Assembly: GCA_027024625.1 (NCBI GenBank)
Contig: JALVRY010000189.1
Location: forward strand, 1-5,639
Direction of reading: 5' to 3'
Source of the DNA: Thiotrichaceae bacterium
GTDB taxonomy: Bacteria > Pseudomonadota > Gammaproteobacteria > Thiotrichales > Thiotrichaceae
Length of the DNA stretch: 5,639 bases
A program made the position numbers and the translations under genes. Positions 1 through 5,639 of the stretch are shown in pieces. The first letter of the stretch is position 1. Each line of letters begins with the position of its first letter. The notes under the pieces are model-generated. The model had not been told where the DNA came from, ran no database searches, and worked only from the letters and a program-made list of their open reading frames with translations.

Positions 1-1537
1 CAAATAGACCTTGAACACTCATTTGCTCCATTTGTGCCGATGGGTTTAGGTTGGCTGAATCAATATCGAGCAAATTAAAGGAAACATTGGATACGGGACG
101 GTCAAAGTTAATGACTAACTTACCTTCTTCTGCCTTTGTTGTGGGATCAATTACCCAACCGAGTGATTGTTCAGCTGCACCCAATCCACCCGTGATATTG
201 GTATTGTCAGCAATGTTGACATAAGGCGTTGTGCCGCCAAAGTTGATGGTTACGGCAACGCCATCGACAATAAAGGTCGATGTCCGATCACCTACCCAGT
301 TTTGTGCATTCCAGTCCAATGTAGAGGCAATGCCGTAATTGGTATCTAAGAATACAGCGGGTTTGTCTTCGACAGGAATAACCGTTAGCACCACTTCTGC
401 CGTCGCTTCTGTACCTGATGGGTCAGTAACGCGATAAGTAAAGCGATCTTCTCCATTGAATTGAGGTGATGGTACATAGGTATAGTTACCTGTTATTTCA
501 TCAAAGGTGAGTGTTCCGTGCTGTACATCGCTAACAAGACTAAAGCTTAGCGTATCGCCATCTTCATCCATAACATCACCAGAAATAGAGTTAGAAACAC
601 TTGTATCCTCAGTAGTTAAAAGTGTTTCACCTGCTGCAGTGGGTGTGTCGTTGATATTTGTGATTGTTATCTGCAATGATTGTACAGTAGAGTAACCATT
701 AATATCTGTTACCGTGACTTCAATCTCATAGATATTATTGCCATCTACATCTACTTTATTTTCATAATTTGGAGCTGTATTAAATGATAACTGATTTGTT
801 ACAGGGTCAATTGTAACTAGGCTACTATCTGCTCCACCAGAGACTGAGAATGTTTTGGCTACATTACCACTTGTAGATGCTGTCAAAATAACAATATCCG
901 TTAGATTTTCTTCTAAAGAGATGTTTGCTGGGGAGGTGAAAGTAGGAGCGGTAGTATTGTCTAAGTAATCAGGAATGCCATTTGTGTTACTGTCGGCTGT
1001 ACCTTCTGCAGCATCATCAACACCATCACCATCACTATCGAGGTCAAGGAAGTTGTAAATTCCGTCGCTGTCAATATCAAGATCAGGGATACCATCACCA
1101 TTAATATCTGTACCTCCCTCAAGGTCATCGCTAATACCATCGCCATCTGTATCGCTAGTACCTGCAACGGTAATAGCGCCACATAAGCTATCAAATTGAA
1201 GTGTTTTAGGAATAGAAGTTACTGTTCCATTATTAACCCAACTGGATAACTTTAAGATAGAGCCAGAAACAGCACTAGCATCAAGTGTGCCGTTGATGGT
1301 TAATGTAGTAACTTCTTGTAATGTACCACCATCAGCAATAGTTAATGTGCCGCCACTACTAACTGTCATTGCTTGACAATTCATGTCATATACATCACCG
1401 GAATTAATTTGCAAGCTTGCACCGTTGCCGATAATTTCATCTGCATGGCTGATACGGCTAAGTGATAGCAGTATGGACAAAAAGAGTAATGTAAGAAAAA
1501 TACTCTTATTCATAGATTGAGGTGTAATGGGATGCAT
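1..1537 (-). CDS. Large secreted surface protein, N-terminal part: signal peptide, beta-helix-like head, TSP3 calcium repeats, cadherin/Ig-like domains (C-terminus beyond window)
   Basis: One minus-strand frame stays open from an ATG at 1537 to the left edge (512 codons), so the gene is cut by the window, not broken. A second in-frame ATG at 1513 (residue 9) starts a textbook signal peptide: MNKS, a long hydrophobic Leu/Ile run, and a probable cleavage site SHA|DE near residues 30-34. Neither start has a strong ribosome site; the ATG at 1537 has a weak GAG 9 bases upstream. Residues 34-120 are short Gly/Thr/Leu strands (SSGGTLTIADGGTL, LTINGTLDA) suggesting a beta-helix, with Cys54 and Cys119 at its ends as a possible disulfide. 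Residues 127-194 are thrombospondin type 3-like, Asp-rich repeats (DTDGDGISDD, DINGDGIPD, DLDSDGDGVDD) expected to bind calcium. Residues 195-297 resemble a cadherin repeat ending in NIND; 298-391 match the tandem Ig/cadherin-like type (TTEDTSVS, DEDGDTLSFSL, FNGEDRFTYRVTD). Residues 394-512 begin another beta domain. Probable role: cell-surface or matrix adhesion. The head resembles proteins carrying C-terminal sorting signals, but the anchor is not visible here. Confidence 0.85.
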   Translation of the reverse strand, partial: MHPITPQSMNKSIFLTLLFLSILLSLSRISHADEIIGNGASLQINSGDVYDMNCQAMTVSSGGTLTIADGGTLQEVTTLTINGTLDASAVSGSILKLSSWVNNGTVTSIPKTLQFDSLCGAITVAGTSDTDGDGISDDLEGGTDINGDGIPDLDIDSDGIYNFLDLDSDGDGVDDAAEGTADSNTNGIPDYLDNTTAPTFTSPANISLEENLTDIVILTASTSGNVAKTFSVSGGADSSLVTIDPVTNQLSFNTAPNYENKVDVDGNNIYEIEVTVTDINGYSTVQSLQITITNINDTPTAAGETLLTTEDTSVSNSISGDVMDEDGDTLSFSLVSDVQHGTLTFDEITGNYTYVPSPQFNGEDRFTYRVTDPSGTEATAEVVLTVIPVEDKPAVFLDTNYGIASTLDWNAQNWVGDRTSTFIVDGVAVTINFGGTTPYVNIADNTNITGGLGAAEQSLGWVIDPTTKAEEGKLVINFDRPVSNVSFNLLDIDSANLNPSAQMEQMSVQGLF

Positions 1538-1600
1538 GACGTATATCTCGTTTTATATTTTTTATAATTGTTATGTATAGACGTAGAATGAAGATGAGTG
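1538..1600 (-). promoter_or_regulatory. AT-rich leader with possible -10 of the cadherin-domain gene
   Basis: Read on the minus strand, this AT-rich stretch holds TATAAA at 1566-1561, which would put a transcription start near 1554, just upstream of the ATG at 1537. No convincing -35 hexamer lies 16-18 bases upstream, so the promoter is tentative. Its place after a probable terminator supports independent transcription of the gene. Confidence 0.3.
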
Positions 1601-1624
1601 ATTTAGGAGCGTTTGCTCAACAAT

Positions 1625-1666
1625 AAGGGCTATCTCTTATGCTTAAAATGAATAAGAATAGCCCTT
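1625..1666 (-). terminator. Stem-loop terminator after the GIGT-repeat gene
   Basis: AAGGGCTAT (1625-1633) pairs perfectly with ATAGCCCTT (1658-1666). Inside this, TCTTAT (1635-1640) pairs with ATAAGA (1652-1657). The result is a 15-bp stem with one bulged C (1634) and an 11-base loop. It starts 16 bases after the stop codon at 1683. On the minus strand it is followed by ATTGTTG, a short, interrupted T-rich tail, so termination may be moderate. It separates the two surface-protein genes. The reverse strand also ends poorly in T, so action in the plus direction is less likely. Confidence 0.7.
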
Positions 1667-1682
1667 GATATTCGTAGGCTCT

Positions 1683-2984
1683 TTAATAAACGACACGTAC
1701 GATACCATCTCCAGTATGGTAGAATGCACCAGCGGTTAAGCCTGCTCCTTTTGCTGCCGTATTATCAGCATGGATAGGTAAACCGACGACTTGTAGTTTT
1801 GATGTGGGTGCTGTTGTACCAATACCTACATTACCAGAGTTGTCGATTCGAACTCTCTCGGTATCATTAGTACCAAAGACAATAGGTTTATCTGCTCTTT
1901 CTGAAATGATGAGACCATTGTGTCCTGCTGACGCACTACGTGCTTCGATAACTCCCCAACCTGCAGGTGTACCAGAAAAAACATCATAACTTCCTGCTGG
2001 ATAACTTTCTCCAAAGTACCCCATCCAAGTTCCACCTTTATAGGTAGGGCCTGCATAAGCTCCTAATGCTGCTGACTTTGAGTCATTATCTGCTAATGCA
2101 TAGCTCCATGAGTCTCCTGCTGTAGACTGCATATATGTATAAAGGTTATTAGTATCCAACACATGGAATTTGCCATTTGGGGAGTTTGTTCCAATACCAA
2201 CATTTCCTGCTGTATAAACAGCATCTGTTGCTGCTGCTCCATCAACAAATTTGCTGCTGGCTCCGTCTCCAATACAGCCATTGCTATCACAGACTGTGCC
2301 AGAAGCTTTAATGTTGCCGGCAACATCTAATTTTTCTCTAGGGTCTGTTTTCCCAATACCGATACTACCATCGCTATAAAATGACATAACTTCATCATTT
2401 GTTTGGTTTAGTATTCCTAATCGTTGTCCGTCAGGTGTGAAGTCTGGGAATGCTACTGGAGGTTGATCCCATGAGGTAAATCTCCATTTTTTTCCGCCTT
2501 CAAGTATGAGTGATGCTGGAAAAGAGGTGGCAGATTGTGAGCATGCTGCTGTACCTCCAAGTTTATTCTTTATATGTAGCTCAGCTTCTGGTGAGTTAGT
2601 ATTTATACCTGTCTTACCAGTGCCATCAACAACAATTTGGTTGCCGTACATGTTAGCTCCACCACATTCAACGACATTACCTATACTGAAGTTCTCGCCT
2701 GATATTCTTGTAGAAAACATTTTTGAGGTATCTTCAAATAAAATACTAGGAGTAGCCGTCGCTTTTATATGAAGTTTAGAAGAAGGTATTTCTGTTCCAA
2801 TTCCTACATTACCATCGCCATTAACCCGCATTAATTCATTTCCCGCAGGCTGACCAACTGTAAATGCACTGGTTGCGTTTGGCAGAGAAACTTCTACATC
2901 ACCTGCGAAGAGAATCTGGCTAGAAAAAATAGCTGTGCCGACAGCAATAGCTAGGGTGGATTTTCTTAAAATTATTTTTATCAT
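1683..2984 (-). CDS. Exported protein with five 'NVGIGT' fibre-type repeats (tail-fibre / surface-fibre-like)
   Basis: From the ATG at 2984 the product has 433 residues. It begins with a clear Sec signal peptide: MIKIILRKS, then a hydrophobic stretch, probable cleavage LFA|GD. An upstream in-frame ATG at 3026 has a better ribosome site (AGGA, 5-base spacing) but would add 14 basic residues before the signal; that longer form (447 residues) cannot be excluded. In its numbering, five repeats of the form G-N-V-G-I-G-T-x-x-P-x-x-K-L-H-V lie at about 67-87, 132-152, 216-235, 271-289 and 393-413. Such repeats occur in phage tail fibres and large bacterial surface proteins, often before an intramolecular chaperone (Peptidase_S74). 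No S74 domain is present: the protein ends in LTAGAFYHTGDG followed by IVRVVY, a C-terminal ending I recall from related fibre-like proteins. Cys246 and Cys251 (CDSNGC) may form a small disulfide loop. No phage genes surround it, so a secreted or surface fibre is likelier than a virion part. Exact function unknown. Confidence 0.85.
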   Translation of the reverse strand: MIKIILRKSTLAIAVGTAIFSSQILFAGDVEVSLPNATSAFTVGQPAGNELMRVNGDGNVGIGTEIPSSKLHIKATATPSILFEDTSKMFSTRISGENFSIGNVVECGGANMYGNQIVVDGTGKTGINTNSPEAELHIKNKLGGTAACSQSATSFPASLILEGGKKWRFTSWDQPPVAFPDFTPDGQRLGILNQTNDEVMSFYSDGSIGIGKTDPREKLDVAGNIKASGTVCDSNGCIGDGASSKFVDGAAATDAVYTAGNVGIGTNSPNGKFHVLDTNNLYTYMQSTAGDSWSYALADNDSKSAALGAYAGPTYKGGTWMGYFGESYPAGSYDVFSGTPAGWGVIEARSASAGHNGLIISERADKPIVFGTNDTERVRIDNSGNVGIGTTAPTSKLQVVGLPIHADNTAAKGAGLTAGAFYHTGDGIVRVVY

Positions 2985-3005
2985 GCAGATAGCTCTTTTA
3001 TTTTT

Positions 3006-3011
3006 ATTATA
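3006..3011 (-). promoter_or_regulatory. Possible -10 box (TATAAT) for the GIGT-repeat gene
   Basis: On the minus strand, a perfect TATAAT lies at 3011-3006 in a very AT-rich stretch. If used, transcription would begin near 2999 and only the shorter protein from the ATG at 2984 could be made. That ATG has AAAGAG about 8 bases upstream as its ribosome site. No good -35 box precedes it, and the surrounding A/T run makes chance matches likely. Confidence 0.3.
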
Positions 3012-3069
3012 AATATATTTTATCATCTTAATCCTAACACTTATTAGATGAATGGATGTTAAATGGGCT

Positions 3070-3232
3070 AGGAGACTGTCTAAGAATAGAACAAGCTACT
3101 GCAAATTTTCCTGATTGTTCCTATTTCCCGTTCAAATTCGTCAAAGGGACGACCAATTTTCCTTATTTGAACGAAAAACAGGCACTAACCAGCCAAATTT
3201 TCGCTATGCTTGCTATTCTTAGACAGTCTCCT
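3070..3232. repeat. 163-bp fold-back (MITE-like) element with 20-bp perfect terminal inverted repeats
   Basis: The ends are AGGAGACTGTCTAAGAATAG (3070-3089) and its exact reverse complement (3213-3232). The similarity continues inward: the left arm (CAAGCTACTGCAAATTTT, then CTATTTCCCGTTCAAAT) aligns with the reverse complement of the right arm (CAAGCATAGCGAAAATTT, then CTGTTTTTCGTTCAAAT) with small gaps. Almost the whole element can therefore fold into one long hairpin. The tip carries a 4-bp stem, CGTC (3139-3142) with GACG (3148-3151). It encodes no transposase. A 67-codon frame through it (3056-3259) is a by-product of the repeat. Flanks (GGGCT on the left, TGGTT on the right) show no clear target duplication. 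It lies between the convergent-free gap of two minus-strand units, 65 bases downstream of the dinB partner gene and 43 bases upstream of the longer start of the fibre gene, where it could act as a terminator. A non-autonomous transposable element is the best reading; its family is not identified. Confidence 0.8.
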
Positions 3233-3297
3233 TGGTTGAAGCTATTAAGGGGTATCTGAAAACGTGGTGAAATTATTTGTATGGGGTCAGTTGTGCC

Positions 3298-3684
3298 TTA
3301 TTTTAGAATGGAATTTAATGCAGCTCCTAGATTATTCGGCGTAAGAGGATGGATAACCAATGCGGCTATAGGGAATATATCCAGTAATTTTTCTACATAT
3401 TGAGCCTCATTTTTAGAAGAAATAATTACAAGTTTTACATTAGGGTATTTCTGTTGCATGTTCCTTAATAGCACGTCTAAATTACTGATATTCGCCCCTG
3501 CATAGTTGTTGGCATAGCCGTAAAAAAATTCAGCTAAGATAATATCTGGCGTTTTCTTTTTGAGCTCTTTCATTAGTTTTCTTAATGATGTGATGCGCTT
3601 TTCTTGAATTCCTAGTTTGGGGAAAATTTCTGGTATTAATGGATGTGTGGGGGATTCGATGTAGGAATAGAGTAGGGTTGTCAT
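3298..3684 (-). CDS. Small protein with degenerate receiver-like (CheY-type) fold, coupled to dinB
   Basis: The product has 128 residues from the ATG at 3684, which lies one base after the dinB stop (TAA, A, ATG). This gives an operon with likely translational coupling; a weak GGA about 13 bases upstream is the only ribosome-site candidate. A longer TTG start at 3738 would overlap dinB by 53 bases and is unlikely. I recognise no named family. The alternating beta/alpha pattern resembles a response-regulator receiver: PDIILAEFF (46-54) lies where receivers have PDxxLxD, with Glu52 in place of the phospho-acceptor Asp; KLVIISS (84-90) matches the conserved Ser/Thr strand; VIHPLTPNNL (110-119) matches the usual V-K-P-F/L segment with His112 in place of Lys. 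The N-terminal acidic pair that binds Mg2+ is absent (TLLYSYIES). If the assignment holds, it cannot be phosphorylated normally and would act as a protein-interaction module. There is no signal peptide or membrane segment, so it is cytoplasmic. Confidence 0.75.
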   Translation of the reverse strand: MTTLLYSYIESPTHPLIPEIFPKLGIQEKRITSLRKLMKELKKKTPDIILAEFFYGYANNYAGANISNLDVLLRNMQQKYPNVKLVIISSKNEAQYVEKLLDIFPIAALVIHPLTPNNLGAALNSILK

Positions 3685-3685
3685 T

Positions 3686-4747
3686 TTAGAAAATTTCCAA
3701 TTGTTCTGGCTGGTCGGGCTTATGAAATTGTATACCAATGCCGATCAATCTTACCGCTTTATGACCACGTTTCCATATCTCTTTGCAAAGGTGCTGATAA
3801 GCCTCAACAGAGGTTTGTGTGCCCGTCATTTGTAGGGTGGTTGTTGTAAAATCGTAGAAGCGCATTTTAACAAATAGGGTTTTAGGTATCAGTTTTTGTT
3901 GTTTCCTTGCTTGTCGTAGCCGCTTGGTTAAGTCGTCATGCAACCTTGGGATTTGCAATAAGCAGGTGTCGAGATTTAAATCTTTTGCAAAAGTATCCTC
4001 AACGCTCAATGATTTCCGAATACGATGCGTTTTTACAGGGCGATTATCAATACCACGACATAATTCATAGAGCCGTTCGCCAAAACTACCAAAATGTCGT
4101 TCGAGTTCTTCAGTGTTTAATTGTTGTAAATCAGCACAGTTCTGGATTCCTAAGTCAGCCATTTTCTTTTGGGTAACTTTACCAACCCCAAAAATACGGC
4201 TGACAGGAACGTCTTTGATAAATGTGTCAATTTGCTCAGGGCGAATAACTGTTAATCCATTGGGTTTTTGCCAATCGCTCGCAATTTTGGCAAGAAACTT
4301 ATTGGAGGCAACACCTGCGGATGCAGTAATATGCTGAGATTGTTCGATACGATTCATAATCTCTTGAGCAATTAATGTAGCACTGCCGTTACAATGCTCG
4401 CTGGTAGTCACATCTAAGAACGCTTCATCTAATGATAAGGGCTCGATTAGATCGGTATAATCGAAAAATATTTTATGGATGACTTTTGATGCTTGCTTGT
4501 ATAAATCCATCCGAACAGGCAGGCAAATCAGCTCAGGACATTTGCGTACGGCGATAGAAACAGGCATAGCAGAATGTACGCCAAATTTACGTGCCTCATA
4601 AGAGCAAGTCGCAACCACACTGCGACTATTTGGATGACCACCAACAGAAATGGGTTTGCCTTTTAATGCAGGGTTCTCACGCATTTCAATCGCTGCAAAA
4701 AAGCAGTCCATATCAATGTGAATAATTTTGCGTGAATGTTTTGGCAT
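3686..4747 (-). CDS. dinB: DNA polymerase IV (Y-family translesion polymerase)
   Basis: A full-length 353-residue DinB, the normal size for bacterial Pol IV. It is an error-prone cytoplasmic polymerase that extends DNA past lesions and mismatched ends and works with the sliding clamp. Visible motifs: the N-terminal metal site IDMDCFF, with Asp12 as metal ligand and Phe17 as the steric gate against ribonucleotides; SRSVVATCSYEARKFGV (41-57) of the fingers; the catalytic SLDEAFLD, with Asp107 and Glu108; SAGVASNKFLAKIAS (143-157); a helix-hairpin-helix region IFGVGKVTQKKMADLG (185-200); and a little-finger domain from about 240. The protein ends in QLEIF, a good match to the beta-clamp motif QL[S/D]LF. 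The ATG at 4747 is preferred because it gives the family N-terminus; a TTG at 4774 would add nine residues. Neither has a clear ribosome site. The partner gene starts 1 bp after the stop. No CTGT-N8-ACAG LexA box is seen in the 160 bases upstream, so SOS control of the E. coli type is not supported. Confidence 0.97.
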   Translation of the reverse strand: MPKHSRKIIHIDMDCFFAAIEMRENPALKGKPISVGGHPNSRSVVATCSYEARKFGVHSAMPVSIAVRKCPELICLPVRMDLYKQASKVIHKIFFDYTDLIEPLSLDEAFLDVTTSEHCNGSATLIAQEIMNRIEQSQHITASAGVASNKFLAKIASDWQKPNGLTVIRPEQIDTFIKDVPVSRIFGVGKVTQKKMADLGIQNCADLQQLNTEELERHFGSFGERLYELCRGIDNRPVKTHRIRKSLSVEDTFAKDLNLDTCLLQIPRLHDDLTKRLRQARKQQKLIPKTLFVKMRFYDFTTTTLQMTGTQTSVEAYQHLCKEIWKRGHKAVRLIGIGIQFHKPDQPEQLEIF

Positions 4748-4832
4748 GGATAACAGTGATTTAATAAGTATCAATTGATTTATGGCTATTCTCGCATAGA
4801 TTCGTATATAAAAGAGTCGCTTATTCCATTCT

Positions 4833-4861
4833 TCGACAGCCTCCTAGGTCAAAGTTATGAT
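4833..4861 (+). promoter_or_regulatory. Sigma-70-type promoter of the Uma2-family gene
   Basis: TCGACA (4833-4838) matches the -35 consensus TTGACA at five of six positions. After exactly 17 bases, TATGAT (4856-4861) matches TATAAT at five of six. Transcription would begin near 4868 and leave a leader of about 40 bases before the ATG at 4909. A second, weaker -10 candidate, TATACT (4868-4873), lacks a good -35. The site lies in the divergent gap between dinB and the nuclease gene. Confidence 0.6.
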
Positions 4862-4895
4862 TTAATCTATACTATAGCTATTCGTTCAAGCATTT

Positions 4896-4900
4896 GGGAG
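4896..4900 (+). promoter_or_regulatory. Ribosome binding site GGGAG fixing the Uma2 start at 4909
   Basis: GGGAG lies 8 bases before the ATG at 4909, near-ideal spacing. An alternative TTG at 4894 would put this site inside the coding sequence and has no ribosome site of its own, so the ATG is preferred. Confidence 0.75.
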
Positions 4901-4908
4901 TTTTCGAC

Positions 4909-5475
4909 ATGGGCGTGGCCTTATCTGGCAGTGATATATTATCTTTTGAGGAATACCTCGCTATTGAGCAAGAATCTGAGATAAAGCATGAGTTTATTGA
5001 TGGTTTGATATATGCGATGGCTGGGGCGAGTCGGAATCATAATGTGATTTCAGGTAATTTATTTGCAGCTTTGCATTCGCATGTTAGAGGTACTACTTGC
5101 ACAGCATTTTCTGCTGATATGCTATTAAAACTCAATATTAATGATGCCGATATTGCTTATTATCCTGATTTAATGGTGGTTTGTGATCCTGAAGATAATA
5201 ATGATCAGTATACTAAGCACCCGACTGTCATTATCGAAATTCTATCTAAAAGCACACAACGAGTTGATCTGCGAGAGAAGTTTTTAGCTTATCAGACAAT
5301 TGAGAGTGTTCAAGAGTATGTTGTGGTGAAGCAGGATGTGATGGATATTATTGTTCATCAACGTAACAATAATTGGCAGGCAGAGCATTTCGGTCAAGGG
5401 GATAAGCTTGTTGTTCCTTCTATTAAATTAGAAATTGCTGTTGATGAGGTTTATGAAAGGATTGTGTTTGAGTAG
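4909..5475 (+). CDS. Uma2 family (DUF820) putative endonuclease
   Basis: The product is 188 residues, the usual size of Uma2 proteins, which adopt the PD-(D/E)xK restriction-endonuclease fold. Family landmarks are in order: SFEEYLAIEQ (12-21) at the N-terminus; HEFIDGLIYAMAGAS (27-41), with Glu28 and the E-x-x-D-G turn; NHNVISGNL (43-51); AYYPDLMVVCD (83-93), with the Pro-Asp pair; PTVIIEILSKST (105-116), with Glu110; then D120, K124 and EYVVV (136-140). These residues form the presumed metal-dependent nuclease centre, so the copy looks intact. Substrate and biological role are not established for the family, which is often multicopy in cyanobacteria and some proteobacteria. No methylase, antitoxin or restriction partner adjoins it: dinB diverges upstream and a fold-back repeat starts 3 bp after the stop, so it looks monocistronic. 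A nearby frame opening at 4775 overlaps it in another phase and is not a gene. Confidence 0.93.
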   Translation: MGVALSGSDILSFEEYLAIEQESEIKHEFIDGLIYAMAGASRNHNVISGNLFAALHSHVRGTTCTAFSADMLLKLNINDADIAYYPDLMVVCDPEDNNDQYTKHPTVIIEILSKSTQRVDLREKFLAYQTIESVQEYVVVKQDVMDIIVHQRNNNWQAEHFGQGDKLVVPSIKLEIAVDEVYERIVFE

Positions 5476-5478
5476 GTA

Positions 5479-5639
5479 TAAATAGGAGTGCACACACATT
5501 TAACAATTTACTGGTCTATTTTCCGCTATTCAAGCCATTCTCTCAGTCGCGTAGCACGGCTATGCTTCTTCGATAATGGCTTGAATATCAAAAAATATCC
5601 TTCGCAAATTTTGTTAAATTAATTATGAACTCCTACTTA
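5479..5639. repeat. Second fold-back (MITE-like) repeat after the Uma2 gene, reaching the window end
   Basis: The ends TAAATAGGAGT (5479-5489) and ACTCCTACTTA (5629-5639) are inverted repeats with one mismatch. Inward, ATTTAACAA (5498-5506) pairs with TTGTTAAAT (5611-5619), and TATTCAAGCCATT (5527-5539) pairs perfectly with AATGGCTTGAATA (5575-5587). The tip is a further hairpin, GCGTAGC (5549-5555) with GCTATGC (5559-5565), containing one G-T pair. The whole 161-bp stretch is therefore an imperfect long hairpin, similar in size and design to the element at 3070-3232. It codes for nothing. It begins 3 bp after the nuclease stop and may terminate or stabilise that transcript. The right boundary coincides with the window edge, so the element might extend further. 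Confidence 0.7.

Noticed and set aside
961..1194. 77-codon minus-strand open frame rich in Met, Val and Leu
   Set aside because: It is out of phase with the long exported-protein frame and is a by-product of the Asp/Gly codon repeats (GATGGT-type) of the TSP3 segment.
1..1537. Pseudogene reading of the left-hand gene, because no complete ORF is present
   Set aside because: The frame is uninterrupted for 512 codons to the window edge; it lacks a stop only because the window ends.
3070..3232. CRISPR repeat or riboswitch
   Set aside because: There is a single inverted pair, not regularly spaced direct repeats, and no known aptamer pattern; the terminal inverted repeats fit a MITE better.
3056..3259. 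67-codon plus-strand open frame
   Set aside because: It runs through the fold-back element, including both terminal repeats; its protein has no recognisable motif and no ribosome binding site.
4748..4908. LexA (SOS) operator upstream of dinB
   Set aside because: No CTGT-N8-ACAG palindrome is present; isolated CTGT/ACAG half-sites such as the one near 4754 lack a partner at the right spacing. Other LexA consensus types cannot be excluded.
4775..4984. 69-codon plus-strand open frame before the Uma2 gene
   Set aside because: It begins with TTG, covers the Uma2 promoter and overlaps the Uma2 start in another phase; no family resemblance.

Overview
The window looks like chromosomal DNA of an AT-rich, Gram-negative proteobacterium. 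DinB has a proteobacterial-type N-terminus (IIHIDMDCFF) and two genes encode Sec-exported proteins. The mix of calcium-binding secreted proteins, a Uma2-family nuclease and small fold-back repeats would fit filamentous sulfur-oxidising gammaproteobacteria (Thiotrichales), but that placement is inference and the genus cannot be read from the sequence.

Layout. From the left edge to about 1537 (minus strand) lies the N-terminal part, up to 512 codons, of a large exported protein. It has a signal peptide, a beta-helix-like head, a calcium-binding thrombospondin type 3 segment, two cadherin/Ig-like domains and the start of a further beta domain; its C-terminus lies outside the window. Next comes a strong stem-loop (1625-1666), the probable terminator of the minus-strand gene before it. 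That gene (1683-2984, or to 3026) encodes an exported protein with five spaced 'NVGIGT..P..KLHV' repeats, the type found in phage tail fibres and bacterial surface fibres, and a fibre-type C-terminal end. From 3070 to 3232 is a 163-bp near-palindromic fold-back element with 20-bp perfect terminal inverted repeats, a MITE-like sequence. After it, on the minus strand, is a tight two-gene unit: dinB (DNA polymerase IV, 3686-4747), then 1 bp past its stop a 128-residue protein (3298-3684) that I read as a degenerate, non-phosphorylatable receiver-like domain. Divergent from dinB, on the plus strand, a Uma2-family nuclease-fold gene (4909-5475) has a near-consensus sigma-70 promoter and a good ribosome binding site. 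A second fold-back repeat (about 5479-5639) starts 3 bp after its stop and reaches the window end.

How the parts relate. The two surface proteins on the left are co-directional but separated by a terminator, so they are probably separate transcripts. dinB and its downstream partner are almost certainly co-transcribed and translationally coupled. The two fold-back elements each lie at the 3' end of a transcription unit and may work there as terminators or RNA-stabilising hairpins. No rRNA, tRNA, CRISPR array, complete insertion sequence or replication origin was seen.
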